From: Streptomyces sp. DH41
GTDB lineage: Bacteria > Actinomycetota > Actinomycetes > Streptomycetales > Streptomycetaceae
Length of the DNA: 64,000 nt
Direction of reading: 5' to 3'
Assembly (NCBI RefSeq): GCF_029813785.1
Contig: NZ_JARVKY010000006.1
Span: 248,001-312,000, forward strand
Shown here piece after piece: positions 41,710-55,500 of this stretch (the first letter of the stretch is position 1; every line of letters begins with the position of its first letter). The notes under the pieces were generated by a model, which saw nothing but the letters and a program-made list of their open reading frames with translations, did not search any database and was not told where the DNA came from. The position numbers and the translations under genes were made by a program.

Positions 41710-42956
41710 GGCTGACGCCGGGTCCCGCGCACGACGTCGACCTCGCCGGCGTCGACCTGTTCGACCTGGACCTGTACACCGAGGGAGACCCGCACCACGT
41801 CTGGGACGTGATGCGGGAGAAGGCGCCACTGCACCACCAGGTACTGCCCGACGGCCGGGAGTTCTGGTCGGTGACCCGCTTCGACGACGTCTGCCGGGTC
41901 CTCGGCGACCACCGCGAGTTCACCTCGGAGCGCGGCACCGTCCCCACCCACCTCGGGACGGACGACGTCGCGGCCGGCGTGCTGCTGACCTCCACCGACC
42001 CGCCCCGGCACACCGAGGTCCGCCGGCCGCTCGGCTCCAAGCTCACCGCGCGGGCGGTGAGGTCCTGGGAGGACTCCATCCGGGAGACGATCATCCGCTT
42101 CCTGGAGCCGGCGCTCGACGGCGAACCCTTCGACCTGGCCGAGCGGGCGCTGCTCCTCCCGGCGATGGTCACCGGACCGCTGCTGGGCATCCCCGAGAAG
42201 GACTGGGCCGAACTCGTCCAGCTCACCGCGATGGTGACGGCCCCCTCGGACCCGCACTTCCTGGCGGGCAGCGAGGCGGCCACCCTGGCCATCGCCCACC
42301 ACGAACTGGTCACCTACGTCAGGGAGTGGGTCCGCTCGCGGCGGGCGTCCGGCTTCGAGGACGACAGCCTCCTGCACCACCTGATGAACGTCCGCCCGGG
42401 CGGCGCCCCGCTGTCCGACGAGGAGATCGCCCTCGACGGCTACAGCATCCTGCTCGGCGCCAACGTCACCACCCCGCACACCGTCTCGGGCACCGTGCAC
42501 GCGCTCGTCGAACGGCCCGAGCAGTTCGCGAAGGCGCAGGCCGACCCGACGCTGATCCCCAACCTGGTCGAGGAGGGGCTGCGCTGGACCTCGGGCGCGT
42601 GCAACTTCATGCGGTACGCGGTGGACGACGTCGAGATCGCCGGGGGCACGATCCCGGCCCGCGGGGCGGTCGTCGCGTGGATCGGCTCGGCCAACCGGGA
42701 CGCGTCCCGGTTCCCCGACCCGCACACCTTCGACATCACGCGCGCCAACGCCAAGCGCCAGGTCGCGTTCGGGTTCGGGCCGCACTTCTGCATCGGGGCA
42801 CCGCTGGCCCGGCTGACCCTGCGCGTCTTCTTCGAGGAACTGCTCCAGCGGTTCGGCTCGATCGAACTCGCCGGCGAACCGCAGCACCTGCGGTCGTACT
42901 TCATCGCCGGGATGACCCACCTGCCCATCACCGCCCAGAAACGGCAGACGCCATGA
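41706..42956 (+). CDS. Cytochrome P450, probable carrier-bound amino acid hydroxylase
   Basis: 416 residues. The heme motif FGFGPHFCIG (Cys near residue 362) and K-helix EEGLRWTSG (ExxR) are intact. The I-helix reads LLGANVTTPHT, so the acidic residue of the usual A-G-x-E/D-T motif is Val; the following TTP is shared with P450s that act on carrier-bound amino acids. The start is the GTG at 41706, overlapping the PCP stop. Tight coupling to a PCP and a TE-like protein points to beta-hydroxylation of a PCP-bound amino acid, as with NovI- or NikQ-type enzymes. A beta-hydroxy residue is where depsipeptides of this type close their ester ring. Confidence 0.9.
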   Translation: MRLTPGPAHDVDLAGVDLFDLDLYTEGDPHHVWDVMREKAPLHHQVLPDGREFWSVTRFDDVCRVLGDHREFTSERGTVPTHLGTDDVAAGVLLTSTDPPRHTEVRRPLGSKLTARAVRSWEDSIRETIIRFLEPALDGEPFDLAERALLLPAMVTGPLLGIPEKDWAELVQLTAMVTAPSDPHFLAGSEAATLAIAHHELVTYVREWVRSRRASGFEDDSLLHHLMNVRPGGAPLSDEEIALDGYSILLGANVTTPHTVSGTVHALVERPEQFAKAQADPTLIPNLVEEGLRWTSGACNFMRYAVDDVEIAGGTIPARGAVVAWIGSANRDASRFPDPHTFDITRANAKRQVAFGFGPHFCIGAPLARLTLRVFFEELLQRFGSIELAGEPQHLRSYFIAGMTHLPITAQKRQTP

Positions 42957-43690
42957 CCTCCGGCTCCACCACCGTCGCGTCACCGTGGTTCGTCCGGCCG
43001 CCGGCCGCCGGCCACGCCGCCCGGATCTTCACCTTCCCCTTCGCCGGGTCCGGTGCCTCGGCCTTCAGCGCCTGGCCGGCCGCGCTCGGCGACACCGAGA
43101 TCTGTCCGGTGCAGTTCCCCGGCCGCGAGAACCGCCTGGCCCACCCCCACTACGGCACCTACGAGAACCTCGCCGCCGGTCTGGCCGAGGCGCTGCGGCC
43201 GCTGCTGGACGTGCCGTACGCGTTCTTCGGGCACTGCGCGGGTGCGCTGCCCGCCTACGAGACCGTGCTGCGGCTCGCCGAACTCGGCCTGCCCACGCCC
43301 GCCTGCCTGATCGTGTCGGGCCAGCCGGCACCGCACGACGCCTCGCACGACCGGATGCTCACCCTGACCGAGCCCGAACTGCGCGCCGAGGTGGAGTCGT
43401 TCCTGCGCGGCCGGGGCATCGAGCCGCGCCCCGACATGGTCGACCTCGGCCTGATGGTGCTGCTGCGCGACCACGCCGCCGCGGCCGCCTACCGGCGCAC
43501 CGAGCCGGTTCCCCTGCCCTGTCCCGTCGTCGTCCTGCACTGGCGCGACGACCCCGACGTGAGCCCCGAACAGCTCCAGGGCTGGCGCCGGTACGCGGAC
43601 CAGGTCGAGTTCGTGTCCGTCGACGGCGGCCACTACGACTTCATGGACGCGCCGGACGAGCTGCACAACGCGCTGACCCGTTGGCGATGA
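42953..43690 (+). CDS. Thioesterase-like protein with Cys nucleophile, candidate aminoacyl shuttle
   Basis: 245 residues with the type II thioesterase fold pattern (FTFPFAGSGASAF near residue 25, VQFPGRENR, a late Asp in WRDDPDVS and His in GGHYDFMD). The nucleophile elbow is G93-H-C95-A-G97, with Cys where the other two thioesterases here have Ser. Aminoacyltransferases such as SyrC and CmaE use a Cys in an alpha/beta-hydrolase fold to carry an aminoacyl group from a freestanding PCP to an NRPS. The gene overlaps the P450 by ATGA, directly after the PCP, so an aminoacyl shuttle is a better guess than an editing hydrolase. Biochemical proof is lacking. Confidence 0.88.
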   Translation: MTSGSTTVASPWFVRPPAAGHAARIFTFPFAGSGASAFSAWPAALGDTEICPVQFPGRENRLAHPHYGTYENLAAGLAEALRPLLDVPYAFFGHCAGALPAYETVLRLAELGLPTPACLIVSGQPAPHDASHDRMLTLTEPELRAEVESFLRGRGIEPRPDMVDLGLMVLLRDHAAAAAYRRTEPVPLPCPVVVLHWRDDPDVSPEQLQGWRRYADQVEFVSVDGGHYDFMDAPDELHNALTRWR

Positions 43691-43745
43691 GCGCGGCACA
43701 GCCGCCCGCGAGAGCCGTACACCGAGGGAACCGGAAGGAATTCGA

Positions 43746-46820
<3,075 letters not shown>

Positions 46821-46860
46821 CAACACCGTTCGTCTCAGCAACCGTTAGGGGGAGGCCCTG

Positions 46861-49800
46861 GTGGAGGATGTCGACAAGCTCCGGTCCTATCTGCGTCGCG
46901 CCGTCGGCGACGCGCAGCACCTGCGTGAGCGCGTGCGCGAGCTGGAGGAGTCCGCGCGCGAGCCCATCGCGGTCGTGGGTGTGGGGTGTCGCTTCCCGGG
47001 TGGGGCGACGTCCCCCGAAGGACTGTGGGACCTGGTGTCCGACGGCGTGGACGCGGTGGGCGACTTCCCGTCGGACCGCGGCTGGGACGTGGAGGCGCTC
47101 TACGACCCGGACCCCGAGGCGCACGGGAGGACGTACACCCGCTCGGGCGGGTTCCTGCACGACCTCCCCGAGTTCGACGCGGAGTTCTTCGGCATCAGCC
47201 CGCGCGAGGCACTGGCGATGGATCCGCAGCAGCGGCTGATGCTGGAGACGTCGTGGGAGGCGCTGGAGCGGGCGGGCATCGACCCCGCGGGGCTGCGGGG
47301 TTCGGCGACCGGGGTGTTCACCGGGATCTACGGCGTCGACTACGGCCCCCGGATGGGCGGCGGGGCGGCCGGCGAGGTCGAGGGCTTCACACTCACCGGC
47401 ACCTACCTGAGCGTGGCCTCGGGCCGGGTGGCGTACACGCTGGGCCTGCACGGTCCGGCGGTGTCGACCGACACCGCGTGCTCGGCGTCGCTCGTCGCCG
47501 TCCACCAGGCCGTGCGGTCCCTGCGGTCGGGGGAGTGCACCCTGGCGCTGGCCGGTGGTGTGTCGACGCTGCCGACCCCGGGGATGTTCGTGGAGCTGTC
47601 CCGGCAGCGTGGCCTGTCGGCGGACGGGCGGTGCAAGGCGTTCGCGGAGGCGGCCGACGGCACCGGCTTCTCCGAGGGGGCGGGCGTACTGGTCCTGGAG
47701 CGGCTGTCGGACGCGCTGCGAGCCGGGCGTCGCGTCTGGGCGGTGATCCGGGGGTCGGCGGTCAACCAGGACGGCGCGTCCAACGGGCTGACCGCGCCCA
47801 ACGGGCTGGCGCAGCAGCGGGTCGTCCGGGCGGCCCTGGCCGACGCGGGCCTGACGGCCCGTGAGGTGGACGCGGTCGAGGCGCACGGGACCGGCACGCG
47901 GCTGGGCGACCCGCTGGAGGCGGAGGCGCTGCTGGCCACCTACGGGCAGGAGAGGGACCCGGCCGGCCCGCTGTGGCTGGGGTCGCTGAAGTCGAACATC
48001 GGCCATACGCAGGCGGCGGCCGGAGTCGGCGGCATCATCAAGATGATCATGGCGATGCGGCACGGGGTACTGCCCCGGACGCTGCACGTCGACCGCCCCT
48101 CCACGCACGTGGACTGGTCGGCCGGGGCGGTGGAACTGCTCACCGAGGCCCGGGAGTGGACGACGGAGGCGGGCCGGCCCCGACGCGCGGGCGTGTCGTC
48201 CTTCGGCATCAGCGGCACCAACGCACACCTGATCCTGGAGCAGGCGCCCGAGCCTGCCCAGGCGCCCGAGGCTCCCGAGCAGGCCCAGGCCCCCGAGGCC
48301 CCCGAGCCGGCCCAGGCCCCCGAGGCCTCGGAGCCCGCCCAGGCGCCCGAGGCTCCCGAGCCCGCCCAGGCCCCCGAGGCCCCCGAGCCGGCCCAGGCCC
48401 CCGAGGCCCCCGAGCAGGACCGGTCCCCCGCCCGTGAGCCCGGCGTGGTGCCGTGGGTGCTGTCGGCGCGCTCGCGGCAGGCGCTGCGCGAGCAGGCGCG
48501 GCGGCTGCGCGACCATGTCGCCGCCGACCCCGCCCTGCCGGTCGCGGACGTGGGCCACGCGCTGGTGACGACACGGTCGCTGTTCGAGCACCGCCAGGTG
48601 GTCGTCGGCGCCGACCGCGACGCCCTGCTCGCCGCCCTGGCCGCCGTGGCCGCGGGCGACGAACCGGGCTCCGCCGCCGCGGTGTCCGGTGTCGCGCGGC
48701 CCGTCGGCAAGACGGTCTTCGTCTTCCCGGGCCAGGGGGCCCAGTGGGTCGCGATGGGCCGGGAGCTGTGGGAGACCTCCCCCGTCTTCGCCGAGCGGTT
48801 GCGCGCCTGCGCGAAGGCGCTGGAGCCGTGGGTGTCCTGGTCGCTGGTCGACACCGTGTGCGGCGGGCCCGAGTCGGCCGACCTGGAGGACATCGCCGTC
48901 GTCCAGCCGGTGCTGTTCGCCGTGATGGTGTCCCTGGCGAGGGTGTGGCAGTCGCTGGGCGTGGTGCCGGACGTGGTGATCGGCCACTCCCAGGGCGAGA
49001 TCGCCGCCGCCCACGTCGCCGGCGCGCTGACCCTCGAGGACGCGGCCAGGATCGTGGCCCTGCGGTCCCGGCTCCTGGCCACCGTCGCCGGACAGGGCAG
49101 CATGGCCGGGATCCTGCTGCCCGAGCACCGCGTGCGGGAGCTGATGGCGGGCCAGGAGTCCCGGATCGGCATCGCCGCGGTGAACGGACCCCGCTCCACC
49201 ACGGTGTCGGGCGAGACCGGGGCGGTCGAGGAACTGGTCGAGGCCTGCCGGGCCGAGGGCGCCCGCGCGCGGCTGATCAAGTCCAGCGTTCCCGGCCACT
49301 CGCCGCTGATGGACCGCTTCGCCGAGCGGCTCCCCCGGGAGGTGGGCCGCGTCACCCCGGCGCCCACGCCGGTCGAGATCTACTCCACGGTCACCGGCGG
49401 CCCGATCGACCCGGCGGCGCTGGACGCGGCCTACTGGTTCCGCAACCTGCGCGAGCCGGTGCAGTTCGCGGCGGCCATGGGGCGCCTGGTCGAGCAGGAA
49501 CCCGACAGCGCGGTCGTCGAACTCAGCCCGCATCCGCTGCTCGTGATGAACATCCAGGAGATGTTCGACACCACCCCCGGCGCCGGCGGCTTCGTGGTGG
49601 GTTCCCTGCGCCGCGACGAAGGCGGCCTCGCCCGGCTGTACCAGTCGGCGGCGGAGGCCTTCGTGGGGGGTGTCGAGGTGGCGTGGCAGGCGGCGTTCCC
49701 CGGCCGGGACGGCCGGTGGGCCGAGCTGCCCACGTACGCCTTCCAGCGGCAGCGCTACTGGCTGAACACCCCTCAGGAGACCACCACCGGCGCCACCTCG

Positions 49801-52548
49801 GACCATCCGCTGCTCGACGCCGTGGTCGACCTGCCCGCCGACGGCGGGCGCGGGGGAGTGGTCGGCGGCGGACGCCTGTCGCTGGAGCGCCACCCCTGGC
49901 TCGCCGAGCACGTCGTCCACGGCGCCCACCTGGTGCCGGCGACCGTACCGGTGGAGCTGGCGGCGTGGGCCGCGCACAAGGCCGGGTACGACACCGTCGA
50001 CGAACTCACCCTGGAGACCCCCCTGGTGCTGTCCCGCACGGCCGAGCGGGAGATCCGCGTAGTGCTCGACGGCACCGGCACCGTCTCCGTGCACTCACGC
50101 GGCGAGGGCGAGACCGAGTGGACGCGCAACGCCGTCGGCACCGCCGGCACCGCGGCACCCGCCGAGGACAACCTCGTCGCATGGCCCCCACCGGGCGCTG
50201 ACCAGGTGCCGTTCGAGGAGGAGTACACCCGGCTGTCCGACCTCGGCTTCGGCCACGGTCCCGTGTTCCGGGGTTTGAAGGCGGTGTGGCGGCAGGGCGA
50301 CACCCTGTTCGCGGAGGTGGCACCGCCCGCCGCCGGCGGCGCCGACCAGGACCGCTTCCGGATCCACCCGGCGCTGCTGCACGCCGCGCTGCTCCCGGCC
50401 GGCCTGGGCGGGCTCGTCGACACCTCCCGCCCCGAGGGCTGGCTGCCGTACCGCGCCACCGGCATCCGGCTCGGCTCCGCCCGGCCGGGCGCGCTGCGCG
50501 TCCGGCTCGCACCGGCGGGCGAGAACACGCTGTCCGTGACCCTCGCCGACGAGCGCGGCACACCCGTCGGCGGCATCGCGTCACTGACCCTGCGTCCCGC
50601 GGACGTCGAGCGGCTGACCGCGCTGAGCTTCGACCACCAGGACGCGCTGTTCCGCCCGGACTGGACGCCGGTGCCCACCCCGTCCGAGGGGACGGCCGGC
50701 CCGTACGCGGTGCTGGGCACGCCCGCGTTCCCGGCACCGGACACGGCGGTCTTCGCAGGCCTCGACGAACTCACCGCGGGCGACGGCCCCGTGCCCCCGG
50801 TCGTGATCGCCGCCGTGGAGCGCGCCGACCCGGACGGCGGGGACACCCCCGCCGCCGTCGAGCGCGCCCTGCACCAGGTGCTGCGCTGGACGCACACCTG
50901 GCTGTCCGACGACCGCTTCGCCGAGTCGCGGCTGGTCGTCGTGACCCGGGGCGCGTTCCACGACGGGCAGGTGCCCGGCCCCGATCCGGCGGCAGCCGCC
51001 GTCTGGGGATTCGTGCGCAGCGCGCAGACCGAGAACCCGGGCCGGTTCACGCTCGTGGACACCGACGACCGGCAGGCCTCGTGGAACCTCCTCCCGGCGG
51101 TGACCGGAACCGGGGAGGCCCAGCTCAGGATCCGGGCCGGCGCACTGGACGCCCCTCGGCTGACCCGCGCCGACGCCGGCGCACGGGCCGGCGCCGGGGA
51201 CGTGCCCGTCCTCGGCTCGGGAACGGTGCTGATCACGGGCGGCACCAGCGGCCTGGGCGCGCTGCTCGCCCGGCACCTCGTGGACCGGCACGGCGTGCGC
51301 CGCCTGCTGCTGACCAGCAGGCGTGGACCGGCGGCCCCGGAGGCGGCCGGGCTGACCGGGGAACTGACCGGAGCGGGCGCGCACGTCGACATCGCGGCCT
51401 GCGACGTCACCCGCCGCGACTCCGTCGCCGCGCTGCTCGCCGCCGTACCGGACGAACACCCGCTGACGGCGGTGATCCACTTGGCCGGTGTGCTGGACGA
51501 CGGTGTCGTCGAGGCGCTGACCGAGGAACGCCTGGACGCCGTCCTGGCACCGAAGGTGCGCGGCGCCTGGCACCTGCACGAGCTGACCCGGTCGCTGGAC
51601 CTGTCCGCGTTCGTACTGTTCTCCTCGGTCGCGAGCGTCCTCGGCACCGCGGGACAGGCCAACTACGCGGCGGCCAACGCCTTCCTCAACGGCCTCGCGG
51701 ACGCCCGCCGGGCCGACGGACTGCCCGCCACCGCGCTGTGCTGGGGCCTGTGGGCCGAGCGCAGCGAGATGAGCGCCGGCCTCGACGACACGGACCTCGG
51801 GCGCCTGCGACGGCAGGGCGTGCTGCCGATGTCCTCGCGGGAGGGCCTCGCGCTGTTCGACACGGCGGTCCTGGTGGACGACGAGCCCGTGCTGGTGCCC
51901 GCCCGGCTGGACCTCGCGGCCCCGCGGACCGGCCGGCTGGACTCCCCGCTCCTGCGCGGCCTCACCGGGACGCCCGCCGCGGCAGGCGGCCCGGAGGGCC
52001 GGGAGAGTGCGGACGGCTCGCTCGCGGACGACCTGGCGTCGCTGCCGCCGGCCGAGGCCGAGACGGCGCTGCTCGACGCCGTCCGGGCCCAGACCGCGAC
52101 CGTCCTCGGTCACGCCGACCCCACGCGGATCGGCCCCGCCGTGGCGTTCAGGGAACTGGGCATCGACTCGCTCACGGCGCTGGAACTGCGCAACAAACTC
52201 GCCGCGGTGACCGGTCTGAAGCTGCCCGCCACCCTCGTGTTCGACCACCCCAACCCCGGCACCCTCGCCCGGTTCCTGACCGGGATGATCACGCCCGGTG
52301 ACACGGCCGGACCGCGGTCACCGGCCGCCCACCTGGTCACGGAGATCGAGCGACTGGGCGCCCGGCTCCAGGACGCCTTCCCCGACCTCGCGGCCGAGGA
52401 GCGGACCACCGTCACCGCGCTGCTCGGTGAACTCCAGGGCCGGGCCCGTTCGATGGCGAGCGCCGGAGCACCCGTCGGTATCGCCGACCAGATCGGTTCG
52501 GCCTCGGCGGGAGAACTTCTCGCGCTGCTGGACAAAGAGCTCGGCTAG
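46861..52548 (+). CDS. PKS module KS-AT-DH(inactive)-KR-ACP with unusual AT motif
   Basis: 1895 residues beginning with an N-terminal docking coil and a GTG start. KS Cys207 (DTACSASL) is intact. AT has GHSQG near 708 and V810-P-G-H where methylmalonyl ATs have YASH and malonyl ATs HAFH, so a larger or unusual extender is likely. DH keeps H1017 in [10 protein letters not shown], but the second catalytic Asp is His1174 (LLHAAL), so DH should be dead. KR has GGTSGLG, an LDD motif (B type) and the catalytic Tyr near 1602, so it should leave a D-hydroxyl. ACP site GIDSL. A Pro/Ala/Glu repeat fills the KS-AT linker. A C-terminal docking domain follows. Confidence 0.94.
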   Translation: MEDVDKLRSYLRRAVGDAQHLRERVRELEESAREPIAVVGVGCRFPGGATSPEGLWDLVSDGVDAVGDFPSDRGWDVEALYDPDPEAHGRTYTRSGGFLHDLPEFDAEFFGISPREALAMDPQQRLMLETSWEALERAGIDPAGLRGSATGVFTGIYGVDYGPRMGGGAAGEVEGFTLTGTYLSVASGRVAYTLGLHGPAVSTDTACSASLVAVHQAVRSLRSGECTLALAGGVSTLPTPGMFVELSRQRGLSADGRCKAFAEAADGTGFSEGAGVLVLERLSDALRAGRRVWAVIRGSAVNQDGASNGLTAPNGLAQQRVVRAALADAGLTAREVDAVEAHGTGTRLGDPLEAEALLATYGQERDPAGPLWLGSLKSNIGHTQAAAGVGGIIKMIMAMRHGVLPRTLHVDRPSTHVDWSAGAVELLTEAREWTTEAGRPRRAGVSSFGISGTNAHLILEQAPEPAQAPEAPEQAQAPEAPEPAQAPEASEPAQAPEAPEPAQAPEAPEPAQAPEAPEQDRSPAREPGVVPWVLSARSRQALREQARRLRDHVAADPALPVADVGHALVTTRSLFEHRQVVVGADRDALLAALAAVAAGDEPGSAAAVSGVARPVGKTVFVFPGQGAQWVAMGRELWETSPVFAERLRACAKALEPWVSWSLVDTVCGGPESADLEDIAVVQPVLFAVMVSLARVWQSLGVVPDVVIGHSQGEIAAAHVAGALTLEDAARIVALRSRLLATVAGQGSMAGILLPEHRVRELMAGQESRIGIAAVNGPRSTTVSGETGAVEELVEACRAEGARARLIKSSVPGHSPLMDRFAERLPREVGRVTPAPTPVEIYSTVTGGPIDPAALDAAYWFRNLREPVQFAAAMGRLVEQEPDSAVVELSPHPLLVMNIQEMFDTTPGAGGFVVGSLRRDEGGLARLYQSAAEAFVGGVEVAWQAAFPGRDGRWAELPTYAFQRQRYWLNTPQETTTGATSDHPLLDAVVDLPADGGRGGVVGGGRLSLERHPWLAEHVVHGAHLVPATVPVELAAWAAHKAGYDTVDELTLETPLVLSRTAEREIRVVLDGTGTVSVHSRGEGETEWTRNAVGTAGTAAPAEDNLVAWPPPGADQVPFEEEYTRLSDLGFGHGPVFRGLKAVWRQGDTLFAEVAPPAAGGADQDRFRIHPALLHAALLPAGLGGLVDTSRPEGWLPYRATGIRLGSARPGALRVRLAPAGENTLSVTLADERGTPVGGIASLTLRPADVERLTALSFDHQDALFRPDWTPVPTPSEGTAGPYAVLGTPAFPAPDTAVFAGLDELTAGDGPVPPVVIAAVERADPDGGDTPAAVERALHQVLRWTHTWLSDDRFAESRLVVVTRGAFHDGQVPGPDPAAAAVWGFVRSAQTENPGRFTLVDTDDRQASWNLLPAVTGTGEAQLRIRAGALDAPRLTRADAGARAGAGDVPVLGSGTVLITGGTSGLGALLARHLVDRHGVRRLLLTSRRGPAAPEAAGLTGELTGAGAHVDIAACDVTRRDSVAALLAAVPDEHPLTAVIHLAGVLDDGVVEALTEERLDAVLAPKVRGAWHLHELTRSLDLSAFVLFSSVASVLGTAGQANYAAANAFLNGLADARRADGLPATALCWGLWAERSEMSAGLDDTDLGRLRRQGVLPMSSREGLALFDTAVLVDDEPVLVPARLDLAAPRTGRLDSPLLRGLTGTPAAAGGPEGRESADGSLADDLASLPPAEAETALLDAVRAQTATVLGHADPTRIGPAVAFRELGIDSLTALELRNKLAAVTGLKLPATLVFDHPNPGTLARFLTGMITPGDTAGPRSPAAHLVTEIERLGARLQDAFPDLAAEERTTVTALLGELQGRARSMASAGAPVGIADQIGSASAGELLALLDKELG
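48244..48417 (+). repeat. Tandem 27-bp repeat coding a Pro/Ala/Glu linker
   Basis: Within the KS-AT linker a unit of nine residues (AQAPEAPEP and close variants) is repeated about six times. The DNA copies differ mainly at third positions, and one carries Ser for Pro. It should be an extended, flexible spacer and is prone to slippage, so its length may vary between strains or assemblies. Confidence 0.85.
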
Positions 52549-52556
52549 GGAGAGCC

Positions 52557-55500
52557 ATGACGAACGACAACAACGCCGACGTTCTCGACTACCTGAAGCG
52601 GACGTCGATCGAACTGATCGAGACCCGCGAGCGCCTGCGGGAGCTGACCGAGGCCGCCGCCGAGCCCATCGCGGTGGTGGGCGTCGCCTGCCGCTTCCCG
52701 GGCGGGGCGACGTCCCCCGAAGAGCTGTGGGAGCTGGTGCGGTCGGGCGCGGACGTCGTGTCGGACCTCCCCCGGGACCGGGACTGGGACGTGGAGAACC
52801 TGTACGACCCCGACCCCGACCGGCCCAACAGCTGCTCCGCCCGCGCGGGCGGGTTCCTCTACGACGCGGGCGACTTCGACGCCGAGTTCTTCGGGATCAG
52901 CCCGCGCGAGGCGCTGGCCGCCGACCCGCAGCACCGGCTGCTCCTGGAAACCTCCTGGGAGTCCCTGGAACGCGCCGGCATCGACCCGCACGCGCTGCGC
53001 GGCAGCGACACCGGCGTCTTCGCGGGCCTGGCCTACTTCGGGTACGGCAACCACTTCTTCACCCCCGAGGCCATCGCGGGCTACGCGCAGACCGGCTCAC
53101 TGCTGAGCGTGGCGTCCGGGCGGGTGTCGTACGCCCTGGGCCTTCAGGGGCCGGCGGTGTCGACCGAGACCGCGTGCTCGTCGTCGCTGGTGGCGGTGCA
53201 CCAGGCGGTGCAGTCGCTGCGACAGGGCGAGTGCGGCCTCGCCCTGGCCGGCGGCGTCACCGTCATGGGGACCACGCAGGTGCTGCGGGAGATGACCCGG
53301 CAGCGGGGCCTGGCGGAGGACGGCCGGTGCAAGGCGTTCGCGGACGCCGCGGACGGCGCCGGCTTCTCCGAGGGCGTCGGCGTACTGGTCCTGGAGCGGC
53401 TCTCCGACGCCCGGCGCAACGGACGCCGGATCTGGGCGGTGATCCGTGGATCGGCGATCAACCAGGACGGCGCGTCCAACGGGCTGACCGCGCCCAACGG
53501 CCCGGCGCAGCAGCGGGTGATCCGGGCGGCGCTCGCCAACGCCCGGGTGCGGGCGGCCGACGTGGACGTCGTCGAGGCGCACGGGACCGGTACGACGCTC
53601 GGCGACCCCATCGAGGCCCAGGCGCTGCTGGCCACCTACGGGCAGGAGAGAGATCCCGCGAGGCCCCTGTGGCTGGGGTCGCTGAAGTCCAACATCGGCC
53701 ATGCCCAGGCGGCGGCCGGCGTCGGCGGCATGATCAAGATGATCATGGCGATGCGGCACGGGACCATGCCCCGCACGCTGCACATCGACCGCCCCTCGAC
53801 CCACGTGGACTGGTCGGCCGGAGCGGTCGAACTGCTCACCGAGGCCAGGCCCTGGCCCAGCACCCCGGGCCGGCCCCGGCGCGCGGGCGTGTCCGCCTTC
53901 GGCGTCAGCGGCACCAATGCGCACATCCTCCTCGAAGAGGCCCCCGAGGACGAGGAGGCCCCCCGCACCACCGGGCGGATGCCCGGCGCTCTCGTGCCAT
54001 GGGTCGTCTCCGCGCGATCGGAGCAGGCGCTGCGCGCCCAGGCGCGCAGGCTGCGCGACCTCGCCGCCGCCGACCCGGACCTGGACCTCGCCGACGCCGG
54101 CTGGTCACTGGTGTCCGGCCGCGCCCGGCTCGAACACCGTGCCGTGGTGCTCGGACACGACCGTGACGAACTGCTCGGCGGCCTGGCGGCACTCGCCGAC
54201 GGCGAGGAGTCGGCCGCGGTGGCGCGCGGCGTCGCCGGGGAACCGGGCGGTTCCGTCTTCCTGTTCCCCGGCCAGGGCGCGCGGTGGGCCGGCGCGGCGG
54301 GACCCCTGTACGAGGCCTTCCCCGTCTTCGCCGAGGCCCTCGACGAGGTGTGCGCGCACTTCGACGCCCACCTCCCCTTCGCCCTGAAGCCGCTGCTGCT
54401 CGCCGCCGAGCCCGCGGACCGCGAGCGGACGGACGTCGCGCAGCCCGCGCTGTTCGCCCTCCAGGTCGCCCTCTACCGGCTGCTGACCCGCTACGGTCCG
54501 GCGCCGGACCACCTGATCGGCCACTCCGTCGGCGAGATCGCCGCCGCGCACGTCGCCGGAGCGCTCGGCCTGGACACCGCGACCCGCCTCGTGGCCGCCC
54601 GCGGACGGACCATGCAGACCGTCACCGAGCAGGGCGCCATGCTGGCCGCACGCCTTCCGGAGACCGAGGCGACCGCCCTGCTCGGCGCCTACGACCGGGT
54701 CGGCCTCGCCGCCGTCAACGGCCCCGAGTCGGTGGTGTTCTCGGGCCTGCGCGAGCAGGTCCACGCCCTGCGCGACCGGTTCCTGGCCGACGGCGGGTCG
54801 GCCAAGCTCCTCCCGGTCGACCACGCCTTCCACTCCCCGCTGATGGAGCCGGTCCTGGACGACTTCGCGGCCTCGCTCGGCGAACTGCCCGCCGGCGAGC
54901 AGGCGATCCCCGTCGTCTCGACCCTGCTGGGCCGTGAGGCCACCTCCGAGGAGCTGACGTCCGCCGCGCACTGGGTGCGCCACGTCCGCGAACCCGTCCG
55001 CTTCCACGACGCGGTGGAGCACGCCCGCGCGGCCGGCGCGGACGTCTTCGTCGAGGTCGGCCCGGGCGCCACCCTCACCGGCCTCACCCAGGACGCCTTC
55101 GCCACAGCCGGCGTCGACGACGCGCTCGTCGTCTCGGCGTCCCGGCGGGACCGCGAGGCGGCCAGGGCGCTGGCCGGCGCACTGGCCGCACTGCACGTGC
55201 GGGGCGTCCCGGTGGACTGGGCCGCCCTGTTCGGGACGCGCCGGCAGGTGGACCTGCCGACGTACGCCTTCCAGCGGCAGCGCTACTGGCTGGACTTCCT
55301 GGCCGGGACGGGGCCGGCGGACGTGGCCTCGGCCGGACTGGCGGCGCCGGACCACCCGCTGCTGGGCGCCGTGGTGGACCACCCCGGCACCGACGAGGTC
55401 GTGTTCACCGGCCTGTGGTCCCTGAAGACCGACGACTGGCTGGCCGGACACATGGTGTTCGGCACCGTCGTCGTACCGGCGACCGCCTACCTGGACCTGG

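Noticed and set aside
48244..48417. CRISPR-like array
   Set aside because: The 27-bp units are in frame inside a PKS gene, have no spacers and code a Pro/Ala/Glu linker.
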